Assembly (NCBI GenBank): GCA_013202335.1
Contig: JABMQR010000376.1
Span: forward strand, 1-5,230
Length of the DNA: 5,230 nt
From: Bacteroidota bacterium
GTDB lineage: Bacteria; Spirochaetota; Spirochaetia; JABMQR01
Reading direction: 5' to 3'
Shown in pieces: positions 1 to 5,230 of the stretch (position 1 is the stretch's first letter; each line of letters starts with the position of its first letter). The notes below the pieces were generated by a model. It was not told where the DNA came from. It worked only from the letters and a program-made list of their open reading frames with translations, and did no database searches. Position numbers and translations under genes: made by a program.

Positions 1-92
1 CAAGAATCCGAAGCTTCCTAACCAACTCATTGCTCTGTTTCGGACTGCTTAGCACTAACCCAACCGTTATTTGTGGTCATATGAGATAACCC

Positions 93-105
93 ACCGGCTT
101 CCGGT
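93..105 (+). terminator. Short GC-rich hairpin, possible end of an upstream transcript
   Basis: ACCGG (93-97) and CCGGT (101-105) form a perfect 5-bp stem with a 3-base loop. The bases after it are fairly T-rich but do not form an uninterrupted T run. It lies upstream of the promoter for the protease gene, so it could end transcription from a gene left of the window. The stem is short and the call is weak. Confidence 0.2.
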
Positions 106-117
106 CAGTTTAAATTG

Positions 118-146
118 TTTTCAAAAAACCTGTGATAGTGTATACT
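118..146 (+). promoter_or_regulatory. Predicted sigma70-type promoter for the protease-uvrB unit
   Basis: A -10 box TATACT (141-146, five of six consensus bases) lies 17 bases downstream of a -35-like TTTTCA (118-123, four of six). Transcription would start near 153, giving an untranslated leader of about 35 bases before the ATG at 189. It is the best promoter match I see in the first 190 bases. The -35 box is only moderate, and an inverted repeat (126-156) overlaps the -10, which suggests the promoter is regulated. Confidence 0.5.
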
Positions 147-156
147 AATCAGGTTT
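126..156 (+). repeat. Inverted repeat around the -10 box, candidate operator
   Basis: AAACCTG (126-132) and CAGGTTT (150-156) are perfect inverted copies separated by 17 bases, with the TATACT -10 box inside the spacer. The arm centres are about 24 bases apart, or a little over two helical turns, so a dimeric regulator could contact both arms on one face and block polymerase. The spacing does not fit the enterobacterial LexA box (CTG-N10-CAG). It could also form a small hairpin in transcripts that start further upstream. No regulator is identifiable from the window. Confidence 0.35.
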
Positions 157-177
157 AAATCTGTAATTAATGAGAAA

Positions 178-183
178 TGAGGA
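178..183 (+). promoter_or_regulatory. Ribosome binding site that favours the ATG at 189
   Basis: TGAGGA lies five bases before the ATG at 189, which is good Shine-Dalgarno spacing. An in-frame ATG at 177 lies upstream and even overlaps this motif, but has only a weak purine stretch directly against it. The start at 189 is therefore preferred, shortening the protein by four residues. Confidence 0.6.
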
Positions 184-188
184 ATGTA

Positions 189-1490
189 ATGGGTGAAACC
201 ATTGATGATAATGTACTAAAGAAGAAGAAACTAATTGCACGGCTTGTTGCGCTGGCAATATTGGTTCTGATTTTATCTTTTGTGGCATACGGTATAATCT
301 CCTGGACAAAAAGTATAAAATTGCGCCGTGCTGAAAAAGTTGTTAGAGAAGCAATGGAATTGGTGGTTGCTGAAAAAGGCGAAGAGGGCTTAATTGAGAT
401 TGTAAGTGCTCTTAAAAACTTCAATGAGATTGGAGTTACCGGAGTACTTCCGGTTCTTGGATATGAAAGCAGTTCTCTCTATAACATATCCGAACTGCAG
501 AATATTGAAATATATGAGAAATATAACAGAGCAGTAGTGAATATAACCACTGAGATGTATCAATATAATTTAGTGTTAGGTGCAGTTCCTGAATCAGGGA
601 CCGGATCAGGAACCATAATTGATAATCAGGGACATATTCTTACTAATTATCATGTTATTGAAGGTGCGGAAGAAGTAATTGTAAGCTTGTTTGATGGTTC
701 GAGTTATACAGGAACTGTAATAGGTAAAGACCGGGAAAATGACCTTGCTATTGTTAAAATTGAACTGGAAGAAGACAAGGAAATAACCACCATAGAATTT
801 GGGTCATCAGGCAGCCTGAAAGTGGGGCAGCGCGTGCTTGCCATCGGAAACCCTTTTGGTTACGACAGGACATTAACTACTGGTATAGTATCGGGTCTTG
901 GGCGACCTATCCGGACTGATAATAATTTAATAATACTTGATATGATACAAACAGATGCTTCGATAAACCCCGGTAACTCAGGAGGTCCGCTTTTAGACTC
1001 CCGTGGTAAACTTATTGGAATAAACTCATCTATCTATACCAATAACGGGGGGTCAGTAGGAATTGGTTTTGCCGTCCCGGTCGAAACAGCAAAACGAGTT
1101 ATTCCTGAATTAATTGATCATGGTAAGGTAGTTCGTGGATGGCTTGATATTTTTCCCGTTCAACTTGATGATCAAATAATTGAATATGCCGGACTTTCAG
1201 TAGAATCGGGAATATTAGTATCCAGGGTTGAGGAAGATGGCAAAGCTCAGGCCGCCGGTATTCGTGGCGGTGATGAAAAGGTCAGATACGGGACAGCCAT
1301 TATTAATCTTGGTGGTGATATTATCATTGGTGCAGATGGTGTTGAAGTTAAGGATCTTGCCGATCTGTTTAGTGCTCTGGAAGATAATAAGCCCGGGGAA
1401 ACTGTTGAAGTTACGCTTATAAGAAAAGGCGAGGAAATTGTTTTACCTGTAGAGCTTACAAAGCGTCCGGAACTTTATGAATGGGATTGA
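189..1490 (+). CDS. Membrane-anchored HtrA/Deg-type serine protease with one PDZ domain
   Basis: This is a 433-residue trypsin-like (S1C) protease of the HtrA/Deg/HhoA type, which degrades or processes misfolded proteins outside the cytoplasm. Numbering is from the ATG at 189. A lysine-rich N terminus precedes one hydrophobic segment (about 17-39), which has no clear cleavage site and so looks like a signal anchor placing the enzyme on the periplasmic face. A linker of about 75 residues leads into the protease domain near IYEKYNRAVVNIT. The catalytic triad is intact: His155 in TNYHV, Asp185 in ENDLAIV and Ser264 in GNSGGP. A single PDZ domain (about 315-425) begins with GWLDI as the peptide-binding loop and carries the GIRGGD insertion seen in Deg1/HhoA-like proteins. 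It is complete, with no frameshift, and lies 61 bases upstream of uvrB on the same strand. The family call is firm. Whether to name it htrA, degP, degQ or degS is not decidable; the N-terminal anchor and single PDZ are most DegS-like. Confidence 0.93.
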   Translation: MGETIDDNVLKKKKLIARLVALAILVLILSFVAYGIISWTKSIKLRRAEKVVREAMELVVAEKGEEGLIEIVSALKNFNEIGVTGVLPVLGYESSSLYNISELQNIEIYEKYNRAVVNITTEMYQYNLVLGAVPESGTGSGTIIDNQGHILTNYHVIEGAEEVIVSLFDGSSYTGTVIGKDRENDLAIVKIELEEDKEITTIEFGSSGSLKVGQRVLAIGNPFGYDRTLTTGIVSGLGRPIRTDNNLIILDMIQTDASINPGNSGGPLLDSRGKLIGINSSIYTNNGGSVGIGFAVPVETAKRVIPELIDHGKVVRGWLDIFPVQLDDQIIEYAGLSVESGILVSRVEEDGKAQAAGIRGGDEKVRYGTAIINLGGDIIIGADGVEVKDLADLFSALEDNKPGETVEVTLIRKGEEIVLPVELTKRPELYEWD

Positions 1491-1500
1491 TGACTTCCCT

Positions 1501-1534
1501 GAAAAAGCAATTTTCACACAAATACTACTTTTTC
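1501..1534 (+). repeat. A/T-rich inverted repeat in the protease-uvrB gap
   Basis: GAAAAAG (1501-1507) and CTTTTTC (1528-1534) are perfect 7-base inverted copies around a 20-base spacer. The right arm ends two bases before uvrB's GAGGAG ribosome binding site (1536-1541). The stem is mostly A-T and the loop is long, so it would be unstable and is unlikely to terminate transcription. It might mildly affect access to the ribosome binding site. Confidence 0.25.
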
Positions 1535-1551
1535 TGAGGAGCCATTGATAA

Positions 1552-3549
1552 ATGCCGAAATTCAAAGTTGTCTCCGAATATTCTCCTGCCGGCGATCAGG
1601 GAGATGCAATTGATTTGCTTTCCCGGGGAATAGTAAAAGGCTATGATACACAAACACTGAAAGGGGTTACCGGATCAGGTAAAACCTTCACTATGGCAAA
1701 AATTATAGAGAGTACTCAGATGCCTACTCTTATATTATCTCATAATAAAACATTAGCTGCTCAGTTGTATCGGGAATTCCAGACCTATTTCCCTGATAAT
1801 GCTGTAGAATATTTCGTTTCTTACTATGATTATTACCAACCAGAAGCGTATATGCCTTCAAAAGATCTCTATATTGAAAAGGATTCTTCAATTAATGAGG
1901 AAATTGAGCGCCTTCGGCTATCAGCAACATCTTCTCTCATGGAGAGGCAGGATGTAATTGTAGTCTCGTCTGTTTCCTGTATTTATGGGTTGGGAAGTCC
2001 CATCTCTTTTAATGAGATGCGTGTTACTATCTCAAATGGGCAGCATCTGAACCACTCAGCATTGATTAAGGATCTGGTCAGAATTCAGTATGAACGTAAT
2101 GATGCGATTCTCCAAAGAGGCAAGTTCAGGGTTAGGGGTGATGTCGTTGAGATTTATCCTGCATATATGAAGGAAGCCTTTCGGATCTATCTTATGTGGG
2201 ATGAAATTGAAAGAATCGCAAGGATAGACCCGCTTACAGGGAATATTGTTGAGGAGCTTAATGAGATAATCGTCTACCCGGCAAAGCATTTTGTGCTCCC
2301 TGAAGAACAAGTCAGAAGTGCTGTGGGAACTATTCGCACTGAGATGGAAGAGCAATATAATTACTTTCTTAGTAAGGGAAAACATCTGGAGGCCGAAAGG
2401 ATAAAGACAAGAACTGAATATGATCTTGAGATGCTGCAGGAGCTGGGGTACTGCTCCGGGATTGAGAACTACTCCCGACCGCTGAGCAGAAGAAAAGAAG
2501 GAGAACGGCCTGCTGTATTACTGGATTATTTTCCGGAACAATTTCTTACTTTTATTGATGAATCCCATGTAACACTTCCTCAAATAGGAGGAATGTACGA
2601 AGGAGATCGATCCAGGAAAACAAATTTGGTAAACTTTGGATTTCGTCTTCCGTCGGCATTAGATAATAGGCCACTCTATATAACAGAATTTCATGATATT
2701 CTTTATAAGAAAATATATGTTTCAGCAACACCGGGGAAAAATGAGATTGAACAGTCTAAACAGGTTGTGGAACAGGTAATACGTCCAACGGGACTGCTTG
2801 ATCCGGAAATAGTGGTTAAGCCCACTGTTGGCCAGATTGAGGATTTGTATGGTGAAATAATACAGCGTGTTAAGAAGAAAGAGCGCGTTCTTATTACCAC
2901 ATTAACAAAGAAGATGTCTGAGGATTTGACTGACTATCTTTCGGGAATAGGGGTGAAGGTACGATATCTGCATTCAGAGATAGAAACTATTGAAAGAGTT
3001 GAGATATTGACAGATTTGCGTTTGGGTACTTTTGATGTGCTTGTAGGCATAAATTTATTACGGGAGGGCCTGGATTTGCCGGAAGTATCACTTGTAGCGA
3101 TCCTTGATGCTGATAAAGTTGGATTTTTACGCTCCGCAACTGCTCTTATCCAGACAATTGGTCGTGCTGCAAGAAATCTTAACGGAAAAGTAATCATGTA
3201 TGCTGATAAGTGCTCTCATGCAATGCAGGAAGCCATTGATGAGACAAATCGTCGGCGTGCAATTCAGGAATCTTACAATATTGAACATAATATAACCCCT
3301 GTATCAATTAAAAAAGCTGTGCATGATATATTGATTCGGAAGAAAGAGGATGCCAGAGAGATTCAGACAAAGGATATTGAGGTTATCAAAGCTGGTTACA
3401 ACCTGCTCATTCCTGCAGAACGGAAAAAGCTGATAAAAAAATTGGAAAAACAGATGCTTGAACATGCTAAAAATTTAGAATTTGAACAGGCTGCTGTTAT
3501 CAGGGATGAGATTGATGCATTAGAAAGGGGTGAAATTTCAAGAACTTAG
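1552..3549 (+). CDS. uvrB: Excinuclease ABC subunit B
   Basis: UvrB is the damage-verifying helicase-fold ATPase of nucleotide excision repair. UvrA loads it at lesions, and it then recruits UvrC for incision. The 665-residue length is typical. Motifs in order: Walker A GVTGSGKT (38-45); the beta-hairpin region starting at [10 protein letters not shown] (91-100), whose tyrosines clamp DNA; the UvrA-interacting domain (about 150-250); Walker B-type DESH (336-339); SATPG (391-395); motif V around [13 protein letters not shown] (499-511); motif [11 protein letters not shown] (534-542); and a C-terminal UVR helical motif (about 626-660) that contacts UvrC. GAGGAG (1536-1541), 10 bases before the ATG, supports this start. 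One oddity is Val523 where the motif usually reads DADKEGFLRS. The gene probably shares a transcript with the protease upstream. No LexA-type box was recognised. Its stop codon overlaps that of the convergent caspase gene. Confidence 0.98.
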   Translation: MPKFKVVSEYSPAGDQGDAIDLLSRGIVKGYDTQTLKGVTGSGKTFTMAKIIESTQMPTLILSHNKTLAAQLYREFQTYFPDNAVEYFVSYYDYYQPEAYMPSKDLYIEKDSSINEEIERLRLSATSSLMERQDVIVVSSVSCIYGLGSPISFNEMRVTISNGQHLNHSALIKDLVRIQYERNDAILQRGKFRVRGDVVEIYPAYMKEAFRIYLMWDEIERIARIDPLTGNIVEELNEIIVYPAKHFVLPEEQVRSAVGTIRTEMEEQYNYFLSKGKHLEAERIKTRTEYDLEMLQELGYCSGIENYSRPLSRRKEGERPAVLLDYFPEQFLTFIDESHVTLPQIGGMYEGDRSRKTNLVNFGFRLPSALDNRPLYITEFHDILYKKIYVSATPGKNEIEQSKQVVEQVIRPTGLLDPEIVVKPTVGQIEDLYGEIIQRVKKKERVLITTLTKKMSEDLTDYLSGIGVKVRYLHSEIETIERVEILTDLRLGTFDVLVGINLLREGLDLPEVSLVAILDADKVGFLRSATALIQTIGRAARNLNGKVIMYADKCSHAMQEAIDETNRRRAIQESYNIEHNITPVSIKKAVHDILIRKKEDAREIQTKDIEVIKAGYNLLIPAERKKLIKKLEKQMLEHAKNLEFEQAAVIRDEIDALERGEISRT

Positions 3550-4526
3550 CGTGAAATATCCAATAAGATTAAATCACTTGGCCCACCGGAAGTGTGAGAA
3601 TAGTATTCCTTTATGGAGGAATTGTTGTTGTAATTCTGCTCAAATTGGTTAAAAGTTTCGTGGTAAATTTCTGATACGGTTATAAGATTATCTGAATTTC
3701 TATCTGCCGGGACAATTTCTGATATGGTATTGTTATCATGATTATAACCGAGACTTTGCAGAAGATAGTAGGTGAAGAAACCATTCTCAACACTAGAATC
3801 TTCATAAGCAGACTCATTTTTCCCAGCACTGCCGATTACCCATATATCCTGATATTCTGTGTTTGAATCTTCAGTAAAATATTTTTCCCAAGTCTGGAAA
3901 AATAGAGCGGGATCACCTGTATACCCGTAATCTCCAGGCAGTCCATCAACGTCAACTCCATTCTCGGGAACAAAGCCACCTGCATGGCAAATATCCAGGA
4001 TTACAAGCTTTTTTCCCGGAATAGTATTCAGTTTATCAAGAAGTTCTGTAGCATAAATAACTCCTGAGCTATCTATTTCGGAGAGATAAGGAATAAGAGA
4101 TGTTTGATCACTATAGTCTTCCGGCTCATCAATAAAGGGAGATTCAAGTGATGAATAATATGTTGGATACTCGCGCCAGTATCCATCCCCATGCCCAGCA
4201 AAAAAGAAAACGGTAACAGTATTCTTATCAACTTCAGAATTAATCCTGAGGCTTTCAATATCTGCAAATATGGCTGATTTTGTTGCATTTCTGTTATATT
4301 TTACAATTGGTGGCTGAAAACCTTGTTTAATGAAAAATTTCTCCATATCTTCTGCGTCATTATCAGCATATTTCAGACTCTTTAGCATCGGTGAGTAATC
4401 AGCTACCCCATAGATCAAAGCATATGAATTTCCTCTTGTGGTGTTGGTTGTATGAAACAAATCACAGGAAGTAAATAGTGCGGAGGATAGCATAATCAGA
4501 AGTAGAACAGATAGTAATTTTTTCAT
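3546..4526 (-). CDS. Caspase-like (C14-type) lipoprotein
   Basis: This 326-residue exported protein has a caspase/metacaspase p20-like domain. MKK, a hydrophobic stretch (4-17) and FTSC (18-21) form a signal peptide with a relaxed lipobox, so Cys21 is the likely lipidated residue, with Asp22 after it. The fold begins with [10 protein letters not shown] (35-44) and the conserved YADNDAEDM (53-61). The catalytic dyad is present: His112 in FFFAGHGDG and Cys180 in LDICHAGG. Asp178, two residues before the Cys, matches the DxC arrangement of metacaspases, where this Asp helps bind a basic P1 residue; Arg/Lys rather than Asp specificity is therefore inferred. The 68-residue gap between His and Cys holds an acidic, Tyr/Ser-rich stretch. 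A caspase-like [10 protein letters not shown] segment follows at 247-256, then an EF-hand-like loop (275-286). The gene starts inside the ATGA overlap with the gene before it, has only a weak ribosome site (GGA), and so is probably translationally coupled. Substrate and physiological role are unknown. Confidence 0.85.
   Translation of the reverse strand: MKKLLSVLLLIMLSSALFTSCDLFHTTNTTRGNSYALIYGVADYSPMLKSLKYADNDAEDMEKFFIKQGFQPPIVKYNRNATKSAIFADIESLRINSEVDKNTVTVFFFAGHGDGYWREYPTYYSSLESPFIDEPEDYSDQTSLIPYLSEIDSSGVIYATELLDKLNTIPGKKLVILDICHAGGFVPENGVDVDGLPGDYGYTGDPALFFQTWEKYFTEDSNTEYQDIWVIGSAGKNESAYEDSSVENGFFTYYLLQSLGYNHDNNTISEIVPADRNSDNLITVSEIYHETFNQFEQNYNNNSSIKEYYSHTSGGPSDLILLDISR
3669..3704 (-). 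other. EF-hand-like calcium-binding loop in the caspase lipoprotein
   Basis: Residues 275-286 read [12 protein letters not shown]. Loop positions 1, 3, 5 and 12 are Asp, Asn, Asp and Glu, position 8 is Ile and position 9 is Thr, which fits the canonical 12-residue EF-hand loop. Position 6 is Asn instead of the usual Gly. A helix-like IYHETFNQF follows, as expected for the exiting helix, but no second EF hand is visible. Calcium binding is inferred from the pattern alone. Confidence 0.5.
4523..4526 (-). other. ATGA stop/start overlap coupling two genes
   Basis: On the minus strand the four bases ATGA contain both the start ATG of the caspase lipoprotein and the TGA stop of the preceding exported protein. 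The caspase start has only a weak Shine-Dalgarno match (GGA about nine bases upstream, inside the preceding gene). Re-initiation by terminating ribosomes is the likely mode, which would tie the two products to a similar ratio. Confidence 0.85.
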
Positions 4527-5131
4527 AATGTACTGTCCATTTCTGGTACATTTTCTTTTTTTATAGGCCGCAGCTCAATGGCTAATCCAACCCCAAATGA
4601 GAATGCATACAATAAATCTTTTCTCAGATCCACAGTTAGCGGGAAAGTGATTTTTGCTGCCTTATGTAGGGTTTTGCTTTCAGAATCAGTAACGAATGTT
4701 ATATTGGGGATTATTCCAGTCTCTATATGGGCAAATACAGTTTTGGTATTAGTATATTGAGAATTATGCATTCGCATAAAACCTGAAAGGGAAAAATTAT
4801 CAGAAAACTTGTAAGTTAAACCCGCATCAAAGAAAAATGACGTGAATCCTTTTGCAAACTCAAGACTGGTTACCCGGGTATCAAAGAGCTGTAAATATCC
4901 GAGTCCGGCGTATACATCAAAGGATTTTTCAGGAAACACAAAAACATATTTTACTAATGCAGCGTTACCAGCCTGAAGAAAGAAATTAGTTTGAGGATCA
5001 TCTGAATCATAACCTGCTGTATACACATACGGTTCGTATGAAGCAGCAAAAGAGTTTGCAGCGAGTGGGAGAGAAACAATACATATAAGTAATAAAAATA
5101 TAATAATTTGGTATTTACGTTTAACACTCAT
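4523..5131 (-). CDS. Exported beta-strand-rich protein, probable small outer-membrane barrel
   Basis: I do not recognise the family. From the ATG at 5131 the product has 202 residues. A classic signal peptide opens it: basic SVKRK, a hydrophobic core (about 8-24) and a likely cut after ANSFA (residue 29). The rest alternates polar and hydrophobic/aromatic residues in strands separated by short polar turns, for example YAGLGYLQLF, FFFDAGLTYKF, FSLSGFMRM and FSFGVGLAIEL, as in small outer-membrane beta-barrels. It does not end in the usual terminal aromatic strand; a charged tail ([14 protein letters not shown]) follows the last one. An in-frame TTG at 5167 would add 12 residues, but it lacks a ribosome site and would spoil the signal peptide. 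The ATG has no strong ribosome site either. The stop overlaps the caspase lipoprotein start, so the two are probably one operon with related envelope roles. The barrel call is inferred from pattern, not homology. Confidence 0.7.
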   Translation of the reverse strand: MSVKRKYQIIIFLLLICIVSLPLAANSFAASYEPYVYTAGYDSDDPQTNFFLQAGNAALVKYVFVFPEKSFDVYAGLGYLQLFDTRVTSLEFAKGFTSFFFDAGLTYKFSDNFSLSGFMRMHNSQYTNTKTVFAHIETGIIPNITFVTDSESKTLHKAAKITFPLTVDLRKDLLYAFSFGVGLAIELRPIKKENVPEMDSTL

Positions 5132-5179
5132 TAAAGTAAATATAACCACAGGAGCGCTTTTTAGCAATAAGATTTCTAA

Positions 5180-5230
5180 TTAGTGCCTGACAGGAAACCC
5201 GATTATTACATCAAAATCAACAAAAATATG
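5180..5230 (-). CDS. Possible C-terminal fragment of an upstream gene
   Basis: The minus strand is open from the window edge for 16 codons before a TAA at 5180-5182. The fragment, HIFVDFDVIIGFPVRH, alternates hydrophobic and polar residues like the last strand of a barrel or other beta-rich protein. If real, its stop lies 48 bases before the ATG of the exported protein, close enough for a shared operon. Sixteen codons without a stop can easily occur by chance, so this is tentative. Confidence 0.3.
   Translation of the reverse strand, partial: HIFVDFDVIIGFPVRH

Noticed and set aside
1..52. Possible end of an upstream plus-strand gene (open frame 2-52) or a tRNA fragment on the minus strand, where AGTTGGTTAG resembles a D-loop.
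   Set aside because: The frame is only 16 codons with no recognisable motif. The tRNA idea fails because the flanking bases do not form D-stem or acceptor pairing. A TCCGAA/TTCGGA inverted repeat (7-12, 39-44) has a 26-base loop and no T run.
49..75. TTAGCACT resembling the left arm of a CIRCE heat-shock operator (TTAGCACTC-N9-GAGTGCTAA) upstream of the protease gene.
   Set aside because: The right arm is absent: the bases where it should lie (67-75) do not resemble GAGTGCTAA. A half-site alone is not a HrcA operator.
77..84. Perfect 8-base palindrome TCATATGA as an operator.
   Set aside because: Too short, not extended on either side, and about 35 bases upstream of the -35 box; expected by chance in AT-rich DNA.
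600..1679. The 11-base string ACCGGATCAGG occurs in the protease gene (600-610) and in uvrB (1669-1679).
   Set aside because: Both encode Thr-Gly-Ser-Gly in unrelated conserved loops (near the protease start and in the Walker A motif), so it is codon coincidence and not a repeat element.
3575..3608. CACTT/AAGTG (3575-3579, 3590-3594) and the palindrome GAATAGTATTC (3598-3608) as a bidirectional terminator between uvrB and the caspase gene.
   Set aside because: The first stem is 5 bp with a 10-base loop, and the second has no room for a loop. Neither is followed by a T run on either strand, and both lie inside the caspase coding region.
4578..4760. Plus-strand open frame of 60 codons opposite the barrel-like gene, and similar antisense or overlapping frames elsewhere (167-424, 1228-1422, 2056-2385, 2703-2900, 2934-3197, 4073-4288).
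   Set aside because: All lie wholly or almost wholly on or opposite better-supported genes and show no recognisable domains or convincing starts; they look like shadows of the real reading frames.

Overview
The window reads as chromosomal DNA from an AT-rich (roughly 40% GC by eye), diderm, free-living-type bacterium. The diderm reading rests on an exported, beta-strand-rich protein with a Sec signal and on a lipoprotein with a relaxed lipobox ending in TSC. That lipobox, the caspase-like lipoprotein and the general look of UvrB would fit a member of Spirochaetota. This is a low-to-moderate confidence guess; nothing here fixes the lineage. There is no mobile element, CRISPR array, tRNA or rRNA.

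Left half (plus strand): a gene-poor leader of about 190 bases carries a plausible sigma70-type promoter. A perfect 7-bp inverted repeat surrounds its -10 box. Next come a membrane-anchored HtrA/Deg-type serine protease with one PDZ domain (189-1490) and a full-length uvrB (1552-3549). The 61-base gap between them holds uvrB's Shine-Dalgarno sequence but no convincing terminator, so they probably form one transcript that couples envelope protein quality control with nucleotide excision repair.

Right half (minus strand, read right to left): possibly the last 16 codons of an upstream gene (5180-5230), then a roughly 202-residue exported, probably outer-membrane beta-barrel protein (4523-5131). 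Its stop codon overlaps the start of the next gene in an ATGA junction. That next gene encodes a caspase-like (clan CD, C14-type) lipoprotein of 326 residues (3546-4526). The caspase gene converges on uvrB and their stop codons overlap, leaving no intergenic space.

The HtrA and UvrB genes are ordinary in type. The less familiar part is the translationally coupled beta-barrel/caspase-lipoprotein pair. The caspase keeps its His/Cys dyad and a metacaspase-like Asp two residues before the Cys, and has an EF-hand-like loop near its C terminus. It could be an envelope-anchored, calcium-responsive protease working with a small outer-membrane protein, but that function is inference only.
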